Below, piece after piece: positions 34,135 to 43,062 of a stretch of DNA of 64,000 bases; the stretch's first letter is position 1, and the number at the start of each line of letters is the position of its first letter. Source of the stretch: Ardenticatenaceae bacterium (GTDB taxonomy: Bacteria > Chloroflexota > Anaerolineae > Promineifilales > Promineifilaceae); NCBI GenBank assembly GCA_020634415.1, contig JACKBT010000009.1, positions 89,227-153,226 on the forward strand, in the 5' to 3' direction. Position numbers and translations under genes: made by a program. The notes under the pieces were generated by a model. The model did not search any database, had not been told where the DNA came from, and saw only the letters and a list, made by a program, of their open reading frames with translations.

Positions 34135-34814
34135 CTGTCTGTAGACAATGAAAAGGAAGCTAGGTCTTGCAAACGCGGGTGCGCCGCATACACACCATGA
34201 TAACGCGGCGGCAGCAGCGCCCCAATGCGGCACATCATCTCATCCGTCTGCGCCTGAAGATAAGCATCCTTATTTTTGCGCTCAATCGGGGGCAGCATAA
34301 ACGGCTCACCCACTACAATCTTTACCTTGATGCGCCGCAGCCGCTTCAGGCTGGCCCGCACCACCGCATCTTCCGTCCCCATGATGGCAAGGGGCAAAAC
34401 CGGAACTTGGGCTTTAGCCGCCAAAAAAGCCGCGCCCGGTTTCCCTTCTAAAAGCGTCCCCGCCTTACTGCGCGTGCCCTCCGGGGCAATTGCCAAAATC
34501 CCGCCCCCTTTCAGCCGCTTCACCACTTCGCGCAGGGCATGAAAATCAGCTTCAAACCGGTTGAGCCAAATGGCATCAAACCGCCGCGCCCAAAAGCGCC
34601 AAAAGGCATATGCCTGGTACTTTTCGGCAATCATCATGATGATGTCATCCCGTTCCGGCAAAATGAGAGCCAGAACGGCATCTAAACGGCCGATATGATT
34701 CGACACCGCCACACACCCCCCCGAACGCGGTACATTCTCCATACCTACCATCTCTACATCAGCCACCAGGCGCAACAACAATCGAGCCAGCAAGCGTAAA
34801 ATCTTCAATGACAT
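34131..34814 (-). CDS. 1-acyl-sn-glycerol-3-phosphate acyltransferase family (PlsC-like)
   Basis: 227 residues. The catalytic HX4D is NHIGRLD (about residue 39) and the phosphate-binding motif is APEGTRS (about 115). An N-terminal amphipathic region would hold it to the membrane. Transfers an acyl group to lysophosphatidate or a related acceptor in phospholipid synthesis. Confidence 0.88.
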   Translation of the reverse strand: MSLKILRLLARLLLRLVADVEMVGMENVPRSGGCVAVSNHIGRLDAVLALILPERDDIIMMIAEKYQAYAFWRFWARRFDAIWLNRFEADFHALREVVKRLKGGGILAIAPEGTRSKAGTLLEGKPGAAFLAAKAQVPVLPLAIMGTEDAVVRASLKRLRRIKVKIVVGEPFMLPPIERKNKDAYLQAQTDEMMCRIGALLPPRYHGVYAAHPRLQDLASFSLSTDS

Positions 34815-34867
34815 GCTCTTTCCTCTATGTGATCATTCACAAATGTATATACGGCTTGGGAATGAGT

Positions 34868-34913
34868 AGAGATGGGAGACTGGAGAGTGGTTAGTCTCCA
34901 GTCTCCCATCTCT
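34868..34913. repeat. GAGACTG-type spacer hairpin
   Basis: AGAGATGGGAGACTGGAGA (34868-34886) pairs perfectly over 19 bp with 34895-34913, 8-nt loop. The same GAGACTGGAGACTG words reappear five times inside the WD40 gene at 38.9-40.4 kb. Confidence 0.8.
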
Positions 34914-34942
34914 TATCCCTATCAAACTCCTTGCACTCCTGC

Positions 34943-35578
34943 TTACGTTTTTTTAATAGTTTTCCATTGGGGGCCAAGGTTCCCCACCAGGGCTAAACCT
35001 AAGGCTACCAGACGATCGGCCGTTATCCAATCCCCCAAATAGCGCACCCGAATCTCCAAAGCATCATGACTCCAGGTTACCTCTTCCAGCGATCCCGGCA
35101 AAGGCCAATCCGGCCAATAGCTGAGGGCCAGGGCCACATCGGCCGTTAAAAAGCGTTCGCCCAACTGCTGGTGCGAGGTATACAGCACATAGTCAGCCAG
35201 GGCCGGATTTTGCCAGCGTTCGTGCTGCCAGATGGTCAGCCGCATCAGCGATGGGTCTTGGCGCAAAGCCGACATGCGGCGTGGCAAGATGCGAATTGTG
35301 CCATAAGGCAGAGGGGCAAAGGTTGTTGTCCACACAAAAAACAACATACCTTTCCGCTGATTGCGCTGCAGCTCCCAAACAATGCCGTTGGGCGAAGTGC
35401 CAGCAATGATGTAGGCGGAGCGGAATAAGGATTGCACGTAGGTGTTTGTGTAGCGCCAGCCGCGATCGGCCGTTTTTTGCCGCCGTTCTTGGTGGGTTCG
35501 CCAGCCAGAAATACCCCCATAAACAGATACCGCGATCAACAAACCCGCCAGGATGACAAGGAAAGTATAATTTTGCAC
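34943..35578 (-). CDS. Hypothetical membrane-anchored protein, 211 residues
   Basis: One N-terminal membrane segment (about 4-24), then a soluble domain with several Trp residues (GWRYTNTYVQSLF, IVWELQRNQRKGMLFFVWTT). No recognised motif. The residue pattern suggests a b-rich cytoplasmic domain. It lies between plsC-like and MFS genes on the same strand but with long spacers. Confidence 0.62.
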   Translation of the reverse strand: MQNYTFLVILAGLLIAVSVYGGISGWRTHQERRQKTADRGWRYTNTYVQSLFRSAYIIAGTSPNGIVWELQRNQRKGMLFFVWTTTFAPLPYGTIRILPRRMSALRQDPSLMRLTIWQHERWQNPALADYVLYTSHQQLGERFLTADVALALSYWPDWPLPGSLEEVTWSHDALEIRVRYLGDWITADRLVALGLALVGNLGPQWKTIKKT

Positions 35579-35654
35579 GCCGCCTGCCTCACTGCAAAAA
35601 GTTGCCCCGAATTATAACGGCAAACTGCTGGCGGGCATAAGGTAAAGCCAGCCG

Positions 35655-36962
35655 TTAGCCCCACCGCCACAACACAAACCCCGATAGCAGTCGGCTGGCC
35701 GCTGCCACCAAAATCGCCACCGTCAGCCCCAGGCTGTCGGCTAAGATGGGGCCGAGCAGCGAGCCAACCAGCACGCCCGCTTGCAAGGCGATGTTGTACC
35801 AGGCCAGGTAAGTCGGCCGTTTATCCTCAGGGATCACCTCTAAAATGTAGTTGGCTAAGGCTCCGCCTGCCTGCGACCAGGCCAAACCACCGGCAATGGA
35901 GGCGATGATATAGAGGCCAGGTGTGTAGGTGAAGACGATGAGAAGCGGATAGAGACAGGTTAAACTCATGCCAATGGCTAAGTTGCGCCGATGCCCCCAG
36001 CGGTGGCTTAATTTGCCCAACTGCATGGAACCTAAGAACAGGGCGATGTAGAAAAAGGCATTGCCCCAACTCAGGGCCTGATCCGAAAGCTGGGCGCGTT
36101 GGACGAGGTGGATGGGAAAGAGGGGGTTGCTGAGGTAGAGGGCGACGTGAAAGAAGGCTACACCGAGGAGGACAAAGCGATAACGGCCGTCTCGCGCCAA
36201 ACGCCACAAACCCTGCCGGGGCAGCCGTGTCAGGCTGCGCAAGCTGATGACGGTTCGCAGCCCCTGCCAGGTGCCGGTTAGGCCGGGCTGCGCCCAGTCA
36301 CGCAGGGGACGACGCACACTATCGCTAACGGCCGTTTCCGTCTCCGCCCGAATAAACCACAGGTGCAAACTGCTCATGGCCGCCCCCAAAAAGCCGATGG
36401 CAAACACCACCTGATACCCTTGCGGAAAGGCCATGCGGTTCAACAGCCAGCCGCATAAGAGCGTCACCAGTGTGGAGGCCAGCGCATAACCGGCATTACG
36501 TACTCCGGCAATTTGGCCGCGCCATTCGGGGGGCACGGCGGCGGCGAAAAGGGCGTTGAAGCCCACCGCCAAAATGGTGCCGGGAATGGTGAGCAGAAAA
36601 GAGAGCACGACGAGGGTGGTGATTTGGGCAGTGGGGGCCAGCAGCAGGGGCAGCACCACCAGCACGGGGTAAAGCAGCCGATGCCCAATGGAGGCCCAGA
36701 AGACGCTGCGGCCAATCGGCCGTTTTTGCAGCCACCGCCCCGCCGGTAAGGCAAAAAAGAGCGTCATCAATGCCGGGCTGGCACTGAGCAGCCCCAATTG
36801 CAAAGCCGACGCATTTAAGCGGGCCACGTACACGGACATGAAGGCAATGGCACTGCCATTGAGTACACCAAACCAGGCGATGTCGAGGACAAGGTGAACG
36901 AAGTTGGAACGATGCTGCGCCGGAATGGCCTGCATCCGAGTATTGAGCGAGAGGATGTTCAT
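35655..36962 (-). CDS. Major facilitator superfamily transporter
   Basis: 435 residues, about twelve hydrophobic segments in two halves with a charged central loop (about 205-250, ETAVSDSVRRPLRDWAQ). Typical MFS features include LLSASPALMTLFFALPAGRWLQKR (motif-A-like loop between helices 2 and 3) and a second copy (GSMQLGKLSHRWGHRRNLAIG) between helices 8 and 9. Substrate unknown; drug or sugar export are equally possible. Confidence 0.85.
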   Translation of the reverse strand: MNILSLNTRMQAIPAQHRSNFVHLVLDIAWFGVLNGSAIAFMSVYVARLNASALQLGLLSASPALMTLFFALPAGRWLQKRPIGRSVFWASIGHRLLYPVLVVLPLLLAPTAQITTLVVLSFLLTIPGTILAVGFNALFAAAVPPEWRGQIAGVRNAGYALASTLVTLLCGWLLNRMAFPQGYQVVFAIGFLGAAMSSLHLWFIRAETETAVSDSVRRPLRDWAQPGLTGTWQGLRTVISLRSLTRLPRQGLWRLARDGRYRFVLLGVAFFHVALYLSNPLFPIHLVQRAQLSDQALSWGNAFFYIALFLGSMQLGKLSHRWGHRRNLAIGMSLTCLYPLLIVFTYTPGLYIIASIAGGLAWSQAGGALANYILEVIPEDKRPTYLAWYNIALQAGVLVGSLLGPILADSLGLTVAILVAAASRLLSGFVLWRWG

Positions 36963-37196
36963 AAAACCACCTACAAATAAAGTTTGGTGATTTTATGAGG
37001 GTGTGGGTGGGGCGGTAACGGCCGTTTGGCCTATCTCCTCTACGTCAAATGATGTAGTTCGTGGGCGTTCACCAATCACACGAAAGAAGTTGAACTTCTA
37101 AATGGGAATCCACTCAGATGAATATTTGTCGAGGATCAATCCACAGAGTACCCAGTTTGGTTAGAATTTGTGGTTAATTTTTGTAAGGAGAGAAAC

Positions 37197-38033
37197 ATGC
37201 GAAAAAAGTTACCTTTGTTCATCATTATCCTCGTTGTGTTATTAGGGGTTATTTTTAGCCGCAGCCGGGAAGCGGATGAGACAGCAACACCTATAGCTAC
37301 GGAAGTAATCGCAACGGCCGTTCCCCTCACACCAACACCCAAACCAATCCCCCCAGGTCTAGAACAAATCTACTACAACAACGAAGGGGATTTTTCCCTG
37401 CTTTTACCCCCCCATTGGGTGGTTGGCGAGGCGGAGGAGACACCGTTAGGCCATCAATTTACACTTGGCCCCGACAGCCCAGGGGGGAGTTTTATCCTCT
37501 TGGCACAGCCCGATACAGCAATTGAGACCGCCCTGGCCCAGGTTATGTGTGAAGGTTGTGTGGTGAAAGAGGAAAAAGAAGTCACCTTGCAAAGCAGCCA
37601 GATGATGGTGCAAAGAATCACTTTAGACAGCCCAAATCTAAGCCGTGACCTGGAGTGGTTTTTCATCCCTACAGACAAAAACTTAGTTGTCCTTATGATC
37701 AACAATCCTCGCACGAATGAATCACTGGAGGCGATCATTCACTCCTTTGCTCAGGGTGAATTAACGGACATTGGCATCGAAGCGTTGCCGGCTGTTCAAG
37801 CCAGCCGTGAACATCTAGCCGGCCAATTTGGGCTTGATCCATTGAATGTTGTGGTGCTGAGCATTGAACCAGCGGAATGGGATAACAATTGCATGAATTC
37901 CCTGTTACCCTATCTCCAATGTGAGAACATTCCGACAAAAGGTTATGCGATGGAGTTAAGATTGGGAGGGCAGATTATTCCCTATCATGCCACGGAAGAT
38001 GGGTCCAAAGCCCTACCAGCAGAAGGAATTTAG
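37197..38033 (+). CDS. Secreted/membrane-anchored hypothetical protein, 278 residues
   Basis: ATG 37197 has AAGGAGAG upstream. An N-terminal hydrophobic segment (about 4-21) without lipobox, a Thr/Pro-rich spacer, then a domain beginning YYNNEGDFSLLLPPHWVVGE that resembles PsbP/DUF1795-like lipoprotein domains. Four Cys (CEGC, C..C) may form disulfides outside the cell. Ends 2 bp before the convergent ribA gene. Confidence 0.65.
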   Translation: MRKKLPLFIIILVVLLGVIFSRSREADETATPIATEVIATAVPLTPTPKPIPPGLEQIYYNNEGDFSLLLPPHWVVGEAEETPLGHQFTLGPDSPGGSFILLAQPDTAIETALAQVMCEGCVVKEEKEVTLQSSQMMVQRITLDSPNLSRDLEWFFIPTDKNLVVLMINNPRTNESLEAIIHSFAQGELTDIGIEALPAVQASREHLAGQFGLDPLNVVVLSIEPAEWDNNCMNSLLPYLQCENIPTKGYAMELRLGGQIIPYHATEDGSKALPAEGI

Positions 38034-38035
38034 AC

Positions 38036-38638
38036 TTAATCCACGTGGGGCAGAATATGCCCCATTTTGTGTTTTTTGACGGAGAGGTAGGTGCGGGCGG
38101 CTTCGTGGGGCGGCTCGATGAGGAGAGGCACGCGCTCGCTGATGGTGAGGCCGTGTTCTTGCAGGCCGTTTACCTTTTTGGGGTTGTTGGTCATGAGGCG
38201 GATGGGGTGACGGCCGTTCACGTCGGTGATGATATCAGCGGCCGTTTTGTACTCACGCAAATCCAGGGGCAAACCCAACTGGTCGAACGCCACGCCCATA
38301 TCCACACCTTGCACCGCTTCCACCTCAATCGCCTTGATTTTTTGGAACAGCCCCAGGCCGCGCCCCTCCTGGTTGGTCATGTAAACCAACAAAAAGGGCG
38401 GACTTTCGGCCCCAATCCGTAAGGCTTCGGTCAACTGCGCCGCGCAATCGCAGGAATTTACCCCGAAGGATTCGCCAAAGAGGCAGGCAGATTGCACGCG
38501 CACCAGCAGGTTGTCTTGTCCCATCTGGCCTTTGGTAATGGCAAAAATGAATGTCCCGTCTTTGTTGTAGTTGATGATGTTGAACTCACCAAAGACGGTG
38601 GGGCGGGTGAATTCGGCGATGCGTTGGATGTTGGTCAT
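38036..38638 (-). CDS. ribA: GTP cyclohydrolase II
   Basis: 200 residues from ATG 38638. Zinc cysteines are seen in SACLFGESFGVNSCDCAAQL, the GTP-ring-opening motif NQEGRGLGL follows, and MTNNPKKV is the conserved C-terminal signature. First step of riboflavin synthesis: GTP to the diaminopyrimidine phosphate plus formate and pyrophosphate. No DHBP synthase domain is fused and no other rib gene is adjacent. A long GTGTATTG-type hairpin lies upstream. Confidence 0.9.
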   Translation of the reverse strand: MTNIQRIAEFTRPTVFGEFNIINYNKDGTFIFAITKGQMGQDNLLVRVQSACLFGESFGVNSCDCAAQLTEALRIGAESPPFLLVYMTNQEGRGLGLFQKIKAIEVEAVQGVDMGVAFDQLGLPLDLREYKTAADIITDVNGRHPIRLMTNNPKKVNGLQEHGLTISERVPLLIEPPHEAARTYLSVKKHKMGHILPHVD

Positions 38639-38651
38639 GTGGTACTCCTGG

Positions 38652-38725
38652 AGGGGTATATTTGTATAGTAGTGTAATGGTGTAGTGACCAATATACAAA
38701 TACACCAATGCACCAATATACCCCT
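38652..38725. repeat. GTGTATTG-type spacer hairpin upstream of ribA
   Basis: AGGGGTATA (38652-38660) pairs with TATACCCCT (38717-38725), with an inner TGGTGTA/TACACCA pair. It fills the spacer and touches the end of the STAND gene. Similar words occur at 32825-32850. Confidence 0.6.
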
Positions 38726-41700
38726 ACGTTGTCGCTCCCAATGCCTTTAATGTAGCAATCTGTGCTTCGCTGAGGCCGGTGACACCTTTGAGGTTGAGTC
38801 CTTCATACGGCCGTTTGGCCCGCCACACCTTCTGCAATGTACTCGTCTCGCCATGCCACAGCCGAATTGTCTCATCGCCGCTGCCTGTGGCCAGCGTTTG
38901 GCCGTCGGGCGAGAAGGCGACGCTGTGAACCCAACTGGTGTGGCCGGATAGGGTGAGACTGGAGACTGGGGACTGGAGACTGGAAATATGCCAAAGGCGG
39001 GCGGTGTTGTCGCCGCTGGCACTGGCGAGTAGACGGCCGTTGGGCGAGAAGGCGAGGGCGTAGAGCCAGCCGGTGTGGCCGGAGAGGGTGGAGATTGGAG
39101 ACTGGAGGCTAGAGATTGGAGATTCACCCAATCTCCAGTCTCCAGTCTCGAGTCCCCACAATTTGATGACGTTGCTGCGGCTGCCGCTGGCGAGCAGTTT
39201 GCCATCGGGCGAAAAGGCGAGGCAGGTAAATAGCTCGCCTTGGTCGCCGGGCAAAGTGGCGAGGCAGTTATGATTTTGCACATCCCAAAGGCGTACTGTG
39301 CCATCGAAGCTGGCGCTGGCGAGGGTGCGACCATCGGGGGCGAAGGCGACGGCGTAGACTTGGGCGGTATGGTCAATGAGGGTGACTATGCTCTGATGGG
39401 TGGCGACATCCCATAGTTTGATGTTGCTGTCGTTGCTGCCGGTGGCGAGGAGACGGCCGTTAGGATGAAAAGCAATTGACCAGGGGGTGCTGTCGTGTTC
39501 AGCTAGTACTGCCAATTGCTCACCTGTTTTCGTTTGCCACAAATAGGCGTTGCCGTCCCAGCAGGCGGTGGCCACAAGCTGCCCATCGGGGCTGAAGGTG
39601 GCGGCGTGAACCTGGTCGTTGTGGCCGGTCAGGGTGGTGATGACCTGTTCTGCGGCCACGTCCCACACCCGCGCCACTTTGTCGGCACTACCGCTGACAA
39701 GGTAGCGGCCATCGGTGCTAAAGGCGACGGAGCGTATCCAGTCGGTGCGCCCTTGCCAGGTTGCCAGACAACGGCCGTCGCCGCCCTCGCTCACATCCCA
39801 CAACTTGACGGATTGATCGGCACTGCCACTCACCAGCGTTTGCCCATCGGGCGAAAAGGCCAGCGACCAGACCCAACTGGTGTGGCCGAGCAGTGTGGTG
39901 CGCAGTTCATAGTGCCGTGTGCCGGGGATGCGCTGCCATAACTTGATGGTCATATCCTGGCTGCAACTGGCAAGAAGTTGGCTGTCGCGGCTGAAGGCCA
40001 GGGCGTGAACTTCGTTGGTGTGGCCTTCGAGAGTGGAGATTGGAGACTGGAGACTGGAGATTGGGAGATTGTCAGAGTCTCTAGTCTCTAGTCTCCATAA
40101 TTTGATGGTGTGGTCGGTGCTGGCACTGGCGAGGAGTTGGCCGTCGGGGGAGAAGGCGACACAGAAGATGCCGCCGTCGTGAGACTGGAGACTAGAGACT
40201 AGAGATTGAGAGATTGAGAGATTGGAGTCTCCAGTCTCTAGTCTCCAAATTCTGATGGTTTTGTCAGCACCGCCTGTTGCCAGGAGGGTGTTGTCGGGGG
40301 AGAAGGCGGCGGCGCGGACGTAGCCGGTGTGGGCGGTGAGGGTAATGGGAGACTGGAGACTGGGGACTGGAGAGTGTGCTAGTCCCCAGTCTCTAGTCTC
40401 TAGTCTCCAAATTTTGATGGTTTGGTCGTAGCTGGGGGTGGCGAGATAACGGCCGTCGGGGCTGAGGGCCAGGGCGCGGATCATGCCGGTATGGCCGGTG
40501 AGGGTTTGTTGGAGACGGCCGTTGGTCGCATCCCAGACACGCACGGTTTCATCATCGCTGCTGCTGTAGAGGCGAGAGCCATCAGGCGAGAAGGCCAGGC
40601 CCCAGACGGGGCGGGTGTGGCCTTGGCAGGTGAACAGCTTTTGGCGGTCGGCTAGATGCCAGACGTGAATGTCGCTGGCGTAGTCGCCCATCGCCAGCAG
40701 TTTGCCATCGGGGCTGAGGGCGACGCAGAAGATGCTGGGGAAGGTTTCGGTGAAGATGGTTTTGCTGATGTCGGCGTAGGCGAAGTTGACGGCGTGGAGG
40801 TCTACATCGCGCAGAAAGGCTTGCCAGATGGCGAGGTTGGCATAGTCGTAGCCGGTGAGATCGGCCTGCATGTGGGCCAGGAGGTTGATGATGTTGCCGC
40901 CAGCGTAGCCGCCGCGCAGTCGGGGATTGGCGATGGTGGCGCACTCGGCTTTGAGGCGATCCAGAATGAGTTTGAGTTGGCTTTCGACGGCGTTGGCCGT
41001 GCTGTAGTAGTCGAGGAGGCGGTCGCTGAGGGGTTTGAGGATGAGGCGGATTTGGCTGGCGCGGACGTAATCTTTGGCGGTGGCTTTGATGAGGGCGTGG
41101 CTGTTGAAGAGGGCGGTGTTGCTGTCGAGGGGGTGGGTGAGCAGGAATTTGGGGGCTGGGCCGGGTGGTGAAGCGGTGCCGCTGATTTCGTCGAGGACGT
41201 GTTCGATGAGGCGGTCGGTGAGATATTCCATGATGACGTTTTGCAGGGTGAAGCCGGTGGGGCCGGGTTCGATGAGGCTGCGGCGTTCGAGGGAACGGAG
41301 GCTCTCGAAGAGGGTGCGGGGGGAGACGGCCGTTATCATATCCCCGCGTAGTTCGGGCAGAGTGACGGGTTCGCGGTAGATGGCCAGCCAGTGGAGGATG
41401 CTCATTTCCAGGCCGAGGACGCGGCGCATTTGCTGATTGAGTACGTCGCGGATGTCGTCGAAGAGGATCATGCCATCGGCCAGGAAGTCGTCTATGCGAT
41501 CCAGGTACATCTCTTGGATGGTGGTGGCGACGAGTTTGAGGGCGAGGGGGTTGCCGGCGTAGCGGTTGATGAGTTCGGTGGTGGCGGCTTCGCTGCCATG
41601 TAAGCCTTTGGCGGCGAGGATGGAACGGCCGTCATGCTCGTTTAGCCCGTCCATATCCCAGACGCGCACAGGCAGGTGTGGCCCTTTGAGCTTGCTGAGT

Positions 41701-42479
41701 TCGGTGGGTTCTTCGCGGCTGGTGAGGAGGAGGCAGCTTTGGTGGCGGGTTTCGCCGACCTGGCGCAGCAGTTCGCCGTACCAGTGGTAGCCGTCGAGGT
41801 AGTCGCCGGGGTTTTTGGGGTGGAGGATGGTTTCCAGGTTGTCGAGGATGAGGAGGATACGGCCGTTGCGCAAATGATTCAACAGTTCGGCGATGGCCTG
41901 ACGGGGTTCTTCGGGTGGTTGCAGTTCGCTGTTGTGCGTGAAGAAGCGGATCAGTTCGGCGAACAGTTCGGCGGGGGGCGGGGCGTTGCGCAGGCTGCGC
42001 CAGATGACGGCATCGAATGCGGCATTCGATGCTTGGAATTGGTCGGCGACTTGGTGGGCCAGTTGGGCGGCGAGGGCGCTTTTGCCGATGCCGCCCATGC
42101 CGAGGATGGCGACGAGGCGGCAGTTATCGCTGGTGAGCCAGTTTGTCAGTGTGTTGAGTTCTTGTTGGCGGCCGAAGAAAACGGCCGTATCAGGGGCATC
42201 GCCCCAATCCAGGCGTGTGCCAGGGGAAGAATCATCACTGGTGGTGGGCAGGCTGGGCCATTGGACGTGCGGCCGTTCTTGTTGGCCGAGGGTGAGGAGT
42301 TGGGGTAAACGGCCGTGTCGCTGCAAATAGGCGACTAAATCCCGTGCTTTGTTGGCTTTGCCTGCCCCTGGTAGGCTTTCATAGTCCACACCCAAATCGA
42401 AGCAGAGGGTGATGAGTTCTTCTTGATCGAAGTAGTCGAGCAATATCTGGCGCAGTTGGGTGAGGATGGTGGGTGTCAT
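38724..42479 (-). CDS. STAND NTPase with effector-associated N-terminus and 14 WD40 repeats
   Basis: 1251 residues. Residues about 1-75 (LRQILLDYFDQEELITLCFDLGVDYESLPG to LPQLL) resemble the death-fold-like effector-associated domains found at the ends of bacterial NLR-like proteins. An NB-ARC/NACHT-type ATPase follows: Walker A GMGGIGKSALA (about 147), Walker B LLILDNLET (about 215) and a sensor SRE. A helical linker leads to 14 WD40 repeats (from about 610), enough for two seven-bladed propellers. These proteins are thought to sense a ligand through WD40 and recruit an effector through the N-terminal domain in antiviral or programmed-death signalling. No partner with the same N-terminal domain is visible. 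Five blade junctions contain in-frame palindromic repeats. Confidence 0.9.
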   Translation of the reverse strand: MTPTILTQLRQILLDYFDQEELITLCFDLGVDYESLPGAGKANKARDLVAYLQRHGRLPQLLTLGQQERPHVQWPSLPTTSDDSSPGTRLDWGDAPDTAVFFGRQQELNTLTNWLTSDNCRLVAILGMGGIGKSALAAQLAHQVADQFQASNAAFDAVIWRSLRNAPPPAELFAELIRFFTHNSELQPPEEPRQAIAELLNHLRNGRILLILDNLETILHPKNPGDYLDGYHWYGELLRQVGETRHQSCLLLTSREEPTELSKLKGPHLPVRVWDMDGLNEHDGRSILAAKGLHGSEAATTELINRYAGNPLALKLVATTIQEMYLDRIDDFLADGMILFDDIRDVLNQQMRRVLGLEMSILHWLAIYREPVTLPELRGDMITAVSPRTLFESLRSLERRSLIEPGPTGFTLQNVIMEYLTDRLIEHVLDEISGTASPPGPAPKFLLTHPLDSNTALFNSHALIKATAKDYVRASQIRLILKPLSDRLLDYYSTANAVESQLKLILDRLKAECATIANPRLRGGYAGGNIINLLAHMQADLTGYDYANLAIWQAFLRDVDLHAVNFAYADISKTIFTETFPSIFCVALSPDGKLLAMGDYASDIHVWHLADRQKLFTCQGHTRPVWGLAFSPDGSRLYSSSDDETVRVWDATNGRLQQTLTGHTGMIRALALSPDGRYLATPSYDQTIKIWRLETRDWGLAHSPVPSLQSPITLTAHTGYVRAAAFSPDNTLLATGGADKTIRIWRLETGDSNLSISQSLVSSLQSHDGGIFCVAFSPDGQLLASASTDHTIKLWRLETRDSDNLPISSLQSPISTLEGHTNEVHALAFSRDSQLLASCSQDMTIKLWQRIPGTRHYELRTTLLGHTSWVWSLAFSPDGQTLVSGSADQSVKLWDVSEGGDGRCLATWQGRTDWIRSVAFSTDGRYLVSGSADKVARVWDVAAEQVITTLTGHNDQVHAATFSPDGQLVATACWDGNAYLWQTKTGEQLAVLAEHDSTPWSIAFHPNGRLLATGSNDSNIKLWDVATHQSIVTLIDHTAQVYAVAFAPDGRTLASASFDGTVRLWDVQNHNCLATLPGDQGELFTCLAFSPDGKLLASGSRSNVIKLWGLETGDWRLGESPISSLQSPISTLSGHTGWLYALAFSPNGRLLASASGDNTARLWHISSLQSPVSSLTLSGHTSWVHSVAFSPDGQTLATGSGDETIRLWHGETSTLQKVWRAKRPYEGLNLKGVTGLSEAQIATLKALGATT
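38955..40410. repeat. Five GAGACTG-type palindromic repeats inside the WD40 coding region
   Basis: Clusters at about 38957-38990, 39088-39156, 40030-40100, 40180-40250 and 40346-40412. Each is a run of GAGACTGG/GAGATTGG words, four of them followed by the complementary CCAGTCTC words, so they fold as hairpins. All are in frame and sit between blades, encoding linkers such as LETGDWRLGESPISSLQSP. The same words form the intergenic hairpin at 34868. Confidence 0.8.
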
Positions 42480-42516
42480 GGGGGATATTGTAGGGGAAAT
42501 GGGGGGGGAGGGGCAA
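42439..42516. repeat. Direct repeat copy 1 (over the STAND gene start)
   Basis: About 77 bp covering the first 14 codons and upstream of the STAND gene. Nearly identical to 42956-43035; the first mismatch is at 42485. Confidence 0.85.
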
Positions 42517-42609
42517 TAGACAGGATAGACAGCTATGCTATAGTTTCACGTAATTGTGTGGTGCAAAGCTTTGACCACATTCAGCTAAATCAATATACAG
42601 AAGTAAATC

Positions 42610-42927
42610 ATGAACAATTTGTACTTTGGATGCCTTGAACACAAAAAGTATGTGGGTGCCGGCTACCGTTGGGCATATTGGATGCTTGAGGATAAAGGTG
42701 TGGTCAAGCGCGATGAGGATGTCAATATAGACTCCGTTCTGGAAGCAGTAGAATATTGGAATCCCCCAGAAGATGGAAACAACCCACAACTTCAATCAGA
42801 GATCTTACCGACTGTCAGACAATTTTTAATTGACCACAAAGGGGACAATGTTAAATTTTTTGACGAGAATTTTCTTTTTGAGAGGTGGGAGTTAGGCCAT
42901 GAATGGAGAGAGATGAAGGCAAAATAA
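42610..42927 (+). CDS. Hypothetical small AT-rich cargo gene, 105 residues
   Basis: MNNLYFGCLEHKKYV, aromatic- and acid-rich, with no signal peptide. Base composition is much more AT-rich than the genes on either side and no ACGGCCGT element is present in or near it. It lies between two near-identical 77-bp repeats, so it probably arrived by transfer. Immunity proteins and small toxin partners often look like this, but no family is recognised. Confidence 0.6.
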   Translation: MNNLYFGCLEHKKYVGAGYRWAYWMLEDKGVVKRDEDVNIDSVLEAVEYWNPPEDGNNPQLQSEILPTVRQFLIDHKGDNVKFFDENFLFERWELGHEWREMKAK

Positions 42928-42955
42928 CTACAACTTTCGATTTGTATTCTAACCA

Positions 42956-43035
42956 AGCAATATCTGGCGCAGTTGGGTGAGGATGGTGGGTGTCATGGGG
43001 GCTATTGTAGGGGAAATGGGGGGTGGCGGGGCAAG
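42956..43035. repeat. Direct repeat copy 2
   Basis: Second copy of the STAND 5' region, 517 bp from the first. It is a non-functional fragment: the frame does not continue. Confidence 0.85.
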
Positions 43036-43062
43036 ATGAAGGGGACGGCCGTTTGGGAGTGG

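Noticed and set aside
42439..43035. A complete transposon at the 77-bp repeats
   Set aside because: The segment encodes no transposase and the repeats match host gene sequence, not inverted termini.
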